Origin: a virus
Reading direction: 5' to 3' (one strand)
Virus record (IMG/VR): IMGVR_UViG_3300025769_000831
Span: 1 to 24,107 of that record
DNA length: 24,107 nucleotides
Position numbers and translations under genes: made by a program. The notes below the pieces were generated by a model. That model ran no database searches. It was not told the origin of the DNA and worked only from the letters and a program-made list of their open reading frames with translations. This document shows positions 1-4,690 of the stretch, piece after piece (the first letter of the stretch is position 1; every line of letters starts with the position of its first letter).

Positions 1-18
1 CACCATGCTACACCAACA

Positions 19-36
19 GCGACTCCGCAGAGTCGC
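19..36 (-). terminator. Hairpin downstream of the leftward gene, weak terminator candidate
   Basis: A perfect 7-bp inverted repeat, GCGACTC and GAGTCGC around the loop CGCA, lies 18 bases beyond the stop codon of the leftward gene. The sequence following it on the minus strand is only moderately T-rich (TGTTGGTGT), so a classical intrinsic terminator is not certain. It could instead be an mRNA 3'-end stabiliser or a bidirectional stem. Confidence 0.3.
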
Positions 37-54
37 CTATGGTCTAGCCTAGAT

Positions 55-333
55 CTACTTGAAATATATCTCGCTAGCGTACCTAGAACGACTAGTAAAA
101 GCTTCGGTCACTAGGTCAGCTTCTGTTAGCACAAGGGTTTTATCCTTTGAGAGATACAGTTCAATCTGCTCAATCGCACCGAGGAGCAGAGAGTCACCTT
201 TGTCGATTCCGTCCTCGATTAGCTCCTCGACAATAGCCTCTATCTCGTTAGCTGGTACATGGTTGGAACACCAAGTAACGATTTTCTTCTTGGCCGTCTC
301 AGTTAGATCTACCGCTATTAGGTTCTTGTTCAT
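55..333 (-). CDS. Small acidic hypothetical protein (leftward)
   Basis: This is a 92-residue protein of unknown function and the only leftward gene in the window. The ATG at 333 is preceded by a strong Shine-Dalgarno, AAAGGAGA, about 8 bases upstream, which supports this start and strand over the overlapping rightward reading. The protein starts MNKNLIAVDL and has a lone Cys near residue 22. It then runs through an acidic helical stretch (EIEAIVEELIEDGIDKGD) and ends in a Tyr/Arg-rich tail. There is no signal peptide, membrane segment or recognisable domain. It is transcribed away from the structural genes from a dyad-rich control region, the position of many phage early or regulatory genes. 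A regulatory role is inference from position only. Confidence 0.72.
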   Translation of the reverse strand: MNKNLIAVDLTETAKKKIVTWCSNHVPANEIEAIVEELIEDGIDKGDSLLLGAIEQIELYLSKDKTLVLTEADLVTEAFTSRSRYASEIYFK

Positions 334-361
334 GTTTTAGTTCTCCTTTATTTACTAACCT

Positions 362-397
362 GTATACAGTATACGGTCTATGATGAGAATAAGTAAA
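362..397 (-). promoter_or_regulatory. Sigma70-like promoter for the leftward gene, with overlapping palindrome
   Basis: On the minus strand, TTTACT (392-397) and TATACT (368-373) lie 18 bases apart and resemble -35 and -10 boxes. Transcription would start near 361, just upstream of the AAAGGAGA ribosome site. The -10 hexamer lies inside the 13-base palindrome GTATACTGTATAC (362-374), a natural place for a repressor to block RNA polymerase. The hexamers are seen; repression is inferred. Confidence 0.42.
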
Positions 398-465
398 GAT
401 ATTTTTCACTTATTTTTATCTTTTTTTTATCGGTAGTAATATCGCGAGCTTATGAGCACGACTTG

Positions 466-490
466 CACAGCCGGCTGTGATAGCTCACAG
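466..490. promoter_or_regulatory. Composite dyad: three alternating CACAG/CTGTG half-sites
   Basis: A perfect 14-base palindrome, CACAGCCGGCTGTG (466-479), shares its right arm with a second dyad, CTGTGA-TAGC-TCACAG (475-490). Three half-sites in alternating orientation at regular 4-base spacing make this look like a multi-dimer operator in the divergent control region, about 50 bases before the rightward gene at 540. The arms resemble half-sites of CRP-type regulators (TGTGA/TCACA), but the 4-base spacer is shorter than the usual 6. Confidence 0.45.
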
Positions 491-494
491 TAAT

Positions 495-514
495 GGTAGG
501 TGGTGGTAGGTGGT
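495..514 (+). repeat. Two tandem copies of GGTAGGTGGT
   Basis: The 10-base unit GGTAGGTGGT occurs twice head-to-tail with no gap, immediately after the composite dyad and before the ribosome site of the gene at 540. A one-turn period suits cooperative protein binding. It could also be a G-rich leader-RNA element. Only the repeat itself is certain. Confidence 0.5.
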
Positions 515-539
515 AGACAATGTTTAGAGGGAACTACAC

Positions 540-830
540 ATGAATACAGAGCGACCGAGAGTGAATGAGACGGTAGAGAGATTGAGGGAAAGAAATGGGC
601 GATATAGGCATGAGATACAAGGTTGGTTGATTAACCCGTACCGTGCTGTGCGACTCCACAACAAATGGGGCTTCAAGAAGATGTGCGAGCTATTGGGCTT
701 GAAGCCTGAGGCCTTGAAGTACCGTGAGCGGATCAAGCAATCGTTCTACTTGTTAGAGATCGTGATGCTGTTCGAGGTGTCACAGATGACACCAGAGGAA
801 TTCGTAGAAATGTTGAGAGACATCGCCTAG
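540..830 (+). CDS. Hypothetical basic protein (first rightward gene)
   Basis: This 96-residue protein is of unknown function. An AGAGGGA motif about 9 bases before the ATG supports the start. The N-terminal half is Arg-rich (ERPRVNETVERLRERNGR), the middle contains GWLINPYRAVRLHNKWGF, and the C-terminal half looks helical with an acidic end (TPEEFVEMLRDIA). A stretch around residues 43-65 (WGFKKMCELLGLKPEALKYR) could form a short helix-turn-helix-like unit, but this is too weak for a call. It is the first gene of the rightward set, and a DNA-binding or packaging accessory role would fit its charge. It has no signal peptide or membrane segment. Confidence 0.65.
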   Translation: MNTERPRVNETVERLRERNGRYRHEIQGWLINPYRAVRLHNKWGFKKMCELLGLKPEALKYRERIKQSFYLLEIVMLFEVSQMTPEEFVEMLRDIA

Positions 831-1007
831 TTACGGAGTTAGGTTAATAGTTTTCTACTACTCGTTAAGTAATATATGGTAATGTTTTCCATAGGTTACA
901 GAATCGTGGGGTAGGAAAACAAAAACTAGGACGATTTAAAAAAAGAAAGAGGGATGGTACCTATATATACCTCCCCACAGTACAACCCAATTCAGGAGTA
1001 AAACACC
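831..1007 (+). other. Intergenic leader before the small terminase
   Basis: This 177-base gap has no convincing gene. It contains an inverted repeat, GTTTTCC (884-890) with GGAAAAC (914-920). It also has an imperfect 16-base palindrome, GGTACCTATATATACC (956-971), whose centre resembles a -10 box. No good -35 partner lies at the right distance. A clear Shine-Dalgarno (AGGAG) precedes the next gene. It may be a promoter region for the packaging genes, but no specific promoter can be fixed. Confidence 0.3.
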
Positions 1008-1415
1008 ATGTCAGATCCAGAAGTCTTACCAGCTGTAAAGTCGAGAAAAGAAGCGCTTACACACAAGAAGGACCCAAGGCTTAGTCATAGCGTTCGAGAG
1101 TTGGGACGATTAGGTTTGAGCAAACATGCGGTGTGTGTATCGTTACAGATACGGGATTACACATTTAAGAAGTATTACTTAGATGAGTACTTGGAGGGTC
1201 AGAGTGAATTGCAGCGAGGATTGGCTAGTACAGCAATTCAGGAAGCGATGAATGGTAATACGCCTATATTACTTCACCTGCTAAAAACTAAGTTAGGTTG
1301 GAGCGAGCAGCAGGTTATCGAGCATATAGGCGAGGTCAAGGCTGTTGTATCGGCGAAGCCACTAAGTAAGGAAGAGTTTGCACAGAGATATTTAGCTGCT
1401 GACGATGAGGATTAA
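1008..1415 (+). CDS. Probable terminase small subunit
   Basis: This 135-residue protein has the layout of phage small terminase subunits, which recognise viral DNA and load the large subunit. A helix-turn-helix-like region spans about residues 29-57 (VRELGRLGLSKHAVCVSLQI). It is followed by a helical segment ending in LLHLLKTKLGWSEQ (about residues 86-99), the Leu-Lys-Thr-x-x-Gly-Trp pattern common in terminase-type DNA-binding proteins. The C-terminus is acidic (AADDED). The ATG has an AGGAG site 9 bases upstream. The gene lies upstream of the large terminase, as expected, but is separated from it by about 1 kb of small ORFs, which is unusual. The assignment rests on motif pattern and context. 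Confidence 0.66.
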   Translation: MSDPEVLPAVKSRKEALTHKKDPRLSHSVRELGRLGLSKHAVCVSLQIRDYTFKKYYLDEYLEGQSELQRGLASTAIQEAMNGNTPILLHLLKTKLGWSEQQVIEHIGEVKAVVSAKPLSKEEFAQRYLAADDED

Positions 1416-1473
1416 CTACCCTTACCTCGCTAGGTACTGATATAGGGTATATACACTTATCCTTAAGAACACG

Positions 1474-1545
1474 TTGAAGGGGGTGATTAGAACGTTATAA
1501 ACCACGAAATGTACATCGAGTCGCTATATGGAATATATAAACCAC
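1474..1545 (+). promoter_or_regulatory. Promoter candidate with duplicated TATAAACCAC
   Basis: TTGAAG (1474-1479) and TATAAA (1496-1501), 16 bases apart, form a plausible sigma70-like promoter ahead of the small-ORF cassette. The -10 and its flank, TATAAACCAC, recur exactly at 1536-1545, 40 bases downstream. The second copy lacks an evident -35. A run of nine T residues (1568-1576) then leads directly into the next gene. Either two start sites or a paired regulator site is possible. Confidence 0.35.
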
Positions 1546-1578
1546 CCAAAAAACCCTTGTCAAGAACTTTTTTTTTAG

Positions 1579-1788
1579 ATGAAGAATACTAGGGAGTTAC
1601 GCTTTGTATACTTTCGGTGTAAACATTGTTTTAAGGCAGGTTTTGCGTATACAAAATATAAAATTATAGATTGTGGAGGGCATAATTGTATACGAAAATG
1701 CCATGTAGAATGGGATCGAATTAGTAAGGAGGAGTATGAGCGTGAATGGGGTAGAGTTGAGCCAGATGATGAGGGCGAGGTGTCCTGA
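1579..1788 (+). CDS. Cys-rich zinc-ribbon-like small protein
   Basis: This 69-residue protein has paired metal ligands: C14-x2-C17, C32-x4-C37 and C41, with His at 16, 36 and 42. The pattern suggests a zinc ribbon or knuckle, but it matches no family I can name with confidence. An in-frame TAG directly precedes the ATG, so no longer upstream start exists. There is no good Shine-Dalgarno because the leader is a run of T residues. This start is therefore weak, and translation may be low or leaderless. It ends in an acidic tail and overlaps the next mini-gene by 23 bases. It is the first of three consecutive Cys-rich genes between the terminase genes. Confidence 0.5.
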   Translation: MKNTRELRFVYFRCKHCFKAGFAYTKYKIIDCGGHNCIRKCHVEWDRISKEEYEREWGRVEPDDEGEVS

Positions 1789-1900
1789 GTGTGGTTGGGT
1801 TTCTACGGTTAAAGGTGAGGATGGCTTTTATTGTAAGAATCCTAAGTGTGATGTTAGGCTTATCGTCGGCAGTGGTCTAATTGTCATAAAGGGGAGCTAA
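1766..1900 (+). CDS. 44-aa zinc-ribbon mini-protein
   Basis: This is a complete 44-residue reading frame. It starts MMRARCPECGW and contains C6-x2-C9 and C23-x4-C28, followed by a hydrophobic C-terminal strand (LIVGSGLIVIKGS). This is the compact knuckle-strand-knuckle layout of a single zinc ribbon. The frame overlaps the end of the upstream Cys-rich gene by 23 bases and stops one base before the next ATG, consistent with translational coupling in a dense operon. Two consecutive ATGs offer starts at 1766 or 1769, and neither has a strong Shine-Dalgarno. The Cys spacing makes a chance frame unlikely, but the protein's role is unknown. Confidence 0.55.
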   Translation: MMRARCPECGWVSTVKGEDGFYCKNPKCDVRLIVGSGLIVIKGS

Positions 1901-1901
1901 C

Positions 1902-2078
1902 ATGTTAAAGGATGCTATAAAGCTATGTAAGTGTAGTAACTGTAATTGTGTAGTTACGTTTACCACTAATGAAAGTGCGGTTGATTGTCCTGATTGCTTA
2001 AAGGCTATTGATACAGCAGAGATACCTGCTACCTGGGATGATTTAGATACTTACCTAAGAAACCAAACTAATGGATGA
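1902..2078 (+). CDS. 58-aa Cys-rich mini-protein
   Basis: This 58-residue protein starts MLKDAIKLCKCSNCNC and has six Cys residues, at positions 9, 11, 14, 16, 29 and 32. Two pairs (11/14 and 29/32) suit one zinc site. The second half is acidic with Trp (ATWDDLDTYLRN). The ATG has a strong AAGGGGAG ribosome site 5-6 bases upstream, the best in this cassette, so this frame is very likely translated. It overlaps the following gene by 8 bases (ATGGATGA). The function is unknown. The run of three tandem Cys-rich genes suggests a set of small accessory or nucleic-acid-binding factors. Confidence 0.65.
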   Translation: MLKDAIKLCKCSNCNCVVTFTTNESAVDCPDCLKAIDTAEIPATWDDLDTYLRNQTNG

Positions 2079-2349
2079 GGTAACTCCCTATTATAAAGAT
2101 AAGCATATTACGCTGGATTGGAGGCATATGAATAGGACACTTTTGCAAAAGTTGACGGTTATTCAAAACGATTATGAAGATAGCAGGCAATTTCAGATAA
2201 CGGTAAGCAGTACATTTCTGTTTCTTTTGTCATTTGAGAAAGTTTTAGGCGTTAAATTACCAATCAACAAAAAAAAGTTTATAAGAAAACTTGCAAAAAA
2301 ATTAGCACAAGAAATTGAAACTTATTTGTTGAGCCAAAACAAAGATTAA
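2071..2349 (+). CDS. Hypothetical protein, last of the small-ORF cassette
   Basis: This 92-residue protein of unknown function starts MDEVTPYYKDKHITLDW. A hydrophobic stretch (TFLFLLSFEKVLGV, about residues 48-61) is followed by a Lys-rich helix (NKKKFIRKLAKKLAQEI). The hydrophobic part is short and flanked by charges, so a buried helix is likelier than a membrane span. The start overlaps the preceding stop (ATGGATGA) and has no separate Shine-Dalgarno, so coupling to the upstream mini-gene is expected. Its base composition is more AT-rich than the flanking structural genes. It ends 46 bases before the large terminase. Confidence 0.55.
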   Translation: MDEVTPYYKDKHITLDWRHMNRTLLQKLTVIQNDYEDSRQFQITVSSTFLFLLSFEKVLGVKLPINKKKFIRKLAKKLAQEIETYLLSQNKD

Positions 2350-2395
2350 TTGTGCAAAAGGGCAGCGGATAAAGCAACAAGTATTGGCATTATAA

Positions 2396-4690
2396 ATGGA
2401 TGAACTAGATAGTGGCAGGGATGAGTTTGTTGTTTGGAGCCCTCAAGCTGGCCCTCAAGAAGCCTTAGTTCACTGCCCTATTACGTTAGTTGGCTACGGA
2501 GGGGCACGAGGTGGAGGTAAGACTGACGGCGTATTAGGCAAGTTTGCTATTAAGCAAGAGCAGTTAGGAGAAGCCTTTAACGCTATATTCTTCCGTAAAG
2601 AGCTTCCCCAAGCAGATGACCTTATAGAGCGAGCTAAGCAGATATACCTACCCTTAAAAGCTCACTGGCAGGACCAAAAAAAGCAGTTTACCTTTCCCAG
2701 TGGCGGTAGGTTACGTTTTAGGCCACTAGCTAATGATAGTGATGCTGAGAAGTACCAGGGGCAAAATTTATCGGATTGTGCCATCGAGGAGGCGGGTAAC
2801 TACGGAGAGCCAAGCTGTATTTGGAAACTGTTTGGAGCCTTGCGAGGTAAAGGTGGTGGTCAGATTATTCTTACTTTTAACCCTGGGGGTGTCGGGCATC
2901 ACTGGCTAAAGGAGTTTTTTATAAAGCCAGCTCCTAAAGGAATGAAGATGCTTCAAAAGAAACTACCTAACGGAAAGCATTTTGATTATATCTATATACC
3001 AAGTAGGGTACACGATAATCAGATTTTATTAGCAAAAGACCCTGAGTATATAGATCGGTTGCACATGGTGGGTAGTCCTGAGCTTGTGCGAGCGTGGCTA
3101 GAAGGAGACTTTGAAATCCATGAAGGTAGCTATTTTCCTGAGTTTAGTAGCAAACATATTATTAGTCCTTTTAACATCCCAAAACACTGGCCCCGTTACT
3201 TGGGCTACGATTGGGGCTACAGGAGCCCTTTTGCTGCTGTGTGGGGTGCTGTTAGTTCTGGAAGGGATGATAATGGCAATGAAGTACCATACCCTAAAGG
3301 AGCAATTGTTATATATCGAGAAATGCACGGCAAAGGTATCGACAACGAGCAGCAAGCAGACCGAATTGCAAGTGCCTCTGTCGGAGAAGGAGTGGTTGCA
3401 GTAGCTGACCCATCCATATTCTCGCACGATGGCGGACCTAGCATTAACGACCAGTTCAATAAGGTCTTTGCTAAGTACCAGCATCCAAGTTTTAGACGAG
3501 CTGATAATGACCGTATTTCGGGTTGGTCACAGATTAGGCAACGATTAGTCCACAAGCCTGAGCCTTTGCTATACATATTTGCTACTTGCCCTTATTTGCT
3601 GGAAACTTTACCATCTTTAGCTATAGACAAAAGAAAGCCCGAAGATGCCGATACTACTGGAGCTGACCATGCTTGTCTTACTGGTGATACGTTAGTAGTC
3701 ACAAAATCCGGCAAAGTTCCAATAAAAGATTTAGATGGTGTAAAAACACACGTTTTAAGTCACGATGGACAATTTCATTTAGCTTTTGGTTCTATTACCA
3801 ACAAAAGAGCTTCAATTATAAGATTAGAGTTTGAAGACAATTCCGTTGTCGAAGCTACGCCTGATCACAAGTTTATGCTTGCAGATGGAACATTCAAAAT
3901 GACATCTAGCCTTACCTTACATGACCTGATACAGTGCGTAACGTATGCAGGTGAAAATAATATCAGACAAGATTCAGGAGTTTCTAGGCGAGAAGTATTA
4001 CCTGTGCGGTCAGTATTTCAGTCGTCAATCAAGAAAATCTGTAGGCTCAACCCGTTTACACAGAAGAGTTTGGGAGTATTATCACGGCAGGATTCCCAAG
4101 GGCAAACATATCCATCACAAGGATCACAACAGGGCCAACAATCAAATAGAGAATCTGGAATTGCTGGATGCTTCAGCTCACCTAAGTCAACACATGACAG
4201 AGGAACGAAAACAGGAAGCTGCGAAGAATTTGATAAAACATGCACTTCCAAAAGCAAAATACTGGCACAAATCGCTACAGGGGCGAGAATGGCACTCGGA
4301 ACATGCAAGGCAAGTTTGGAAAGATATGCCTATGGTGACGCTGGTATGCCAGTTCTGCCAGACAGAATATCAGACGAAATTGAACATGAGAAACAAAAGC
4401 AAGTATTGTCACCAAAATTGCAAAATGGCGGCACGACGAAGAAGATTAAATCCATCACTTATACCCAAACCCAGAAAGAAGTGTATTGCCTAAATGTGCC
4501 AGATACGAGTACATTCGTACTAGGCAATGGCATTGTATCGCATAACTGCGATGCTTTACGCTACTTATGCAAGGCTAGACTTATTGACGCTAAATGGGAA
4601 CAGGCGGAAGCCGCAAGGCAGCCAGGAGTTATAGTTTTAGCCGATTATGTGAATAAAGTGCGTAAACGACAAAAACAGGCAAGGATATGA
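2396..4690 (+). CDS. terL: Terminase large subunit (ATPase/nuclease) with an intein
   Basis: This is the packaging motor that pumps DNA into the prohead and cuts concatemers. The 764-residue precursor comprises a 473-residue terminase plus a 291-residue intein. Walker A is GGARGGGKT (residues 35-43). The Walker B-like segment is SDCAIEEA (about 126-133). The coupling motif is ILTFNPGG (about 158-165). The nuclease half shows GYDWGYRSP with D272, then VAVADPS with D338, and finally GADHA joined after splicing to CDALRYL. The intein splits this last motif between Ala426 and Cys718. A TAA immediately precedes the ATG, so the start is fixed although no Shine-Dalgarno is visible. The stop overlaps the portal start (ATGA). 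Before splicing, the nuclease site should be incomplete. Confidence 0.95.
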   Translation: MDELDSGRDEFVVWSPQAGPQEALVHCPITLVGYGGARGGGKTDGVLGKFAIKQEQLGEAFNAIFFRKELPQADDLIERAKQIYLPLKAHWQDQKKQFTFPSGGRLRFRPLANDSDAEKYQGQNLSDCAIEEAGNYGEPSCIWKLFGALRGKGGGQIILTFNPGGVGHHWLKEFFIKPAPKGMKMLQKKLPNGKHFDYIYIPSRVHDNQILLAKDPEYIDRLHMVGSPELVRAWLEGDFEIHEGSYFPEFSSKHIISPFNIPKHWPRYLGYDWGYRSPFAAVWGAVSSGRDDNGNEVPYPKGAIVIYREMHGKGIDNEQQADRIASASVGEGVVAVADPSIFSHDGGPSINDQFNKVFAKYQHPSFRRADNDRISGWSQIRQRLVHKPEPLLYIFATCPYLLETLPSLAIDKRKPEDADTTGADHACLTGDTLVVTKSGKVPIKDLDGVKTHVLSHDGQFHLAFGSITNKRASIIRLEFEDNSVVEATPDHKFMLADGTFKMTSSLTLHDLIQCVTYAGENNIRQDSGVSRREVLPVRSVFQSSIKKICRLNPFTQKSLGVLSRQDSQGQTYPSQGSQQGQQSNRESGIAGCFSSPKSTHDRGTKTGSCEEFDKTCTSKSKILAQIATGARMALGTCKASLERYAYGDAGMPVLPDRISDEIEHEKQKQVLSPKLQNGGTTKKIKSITYTQTQKEVYCLNVPDTSTFVLGNGIVSHNCDALRYLCKARLIDAKWEQAEAARQPGVIVLADYVNKVRKRQKQARI
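3674..4546 (+). mobile_element. Intein in the large terminase, class 1 (Cys/Asn/Cys)
   Basis: This is a protein-splicing element of 291 residues (precursor residues 427-717). Block A starts at C427 (CLTGDTLVV). Block B contains ATPDHKF with the TxxH signature. Block F is about EVYCLNVPDTSTFVLGN, and block G is GIVSHN followed by Cys718 of the C-extein. All expected splicing residues are present: Cys1, the block B His, the penultimate His-Asn, and Cys+1. The N-splicing part is about 91 residues and the C-splicing part about 36, so the core is mini-intein sized. The roughly 164 residues between (about 518-681) look like S/T/Q/G/K-rich filler in this frame. That DNA encodes an HNH endonuclease in the +1 frame. 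Confidence 0.93.
3945..4493 (+). CDS. HNH homing endonuclease nested out of frame in the terminase intein
   Basis: This 182-residue protein lies wholly within the intein but in the +1 frame relative to the terminase. LHRRVWE (38-44) leads into the HNH site HIHHKDHN (55-62) and NNQIENLEL (65-73), the usual phage HNH endonuclease order. A C-terminal finger (C135-x2-C138, C155-x3-C159) precedes an Arg/Lys-rich tail (ARRRR). The domain set appears complete, implying a DNA-cutting homing enzyme for intein-free terminase alleles. A TAA at 3939-3941 lies just upstream, and the ATG at 3945 has no clear Shine-Dalgarno; GTG at 3951 is an alternative. The TAA stop (4491-4493) falls within codons of intein block F. 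Expression from an internal start or by ribosomal frameshifting is unresolved. Confidence 0.85.
   Translation: MQVKIISDKIQEFLGEKYYLCGQYFSRQSRKSVGSTRLHRRVWEYYHGRIPKGKHIHHKDHNRANNQIENLELLDASAHLSQHMTEERKQEAAKNLIKHALPKAKYWHKSLQGREWHSEHARQVWKDMPMVTLVCQFCQTEYQTKLNMRNKSKYCHQNCKMAARRRRLNPSLIPKPRKKCIA

Noticed and set aside
59-340. Rightward 93-codon Ser/Arg-rich frame opposite the leftward gene
   Set aside because: The leftward frame has a strong Shine-Dalgarno and normal protein composition; this one is its antisense shadow.
475-490. A true host CRP site in the TGTGA/TCACA dyad
   Set aside because: The spacer is 4 bases rather than 6, so a standard CRP site is unlikely; kept only as a generic operator candidate.
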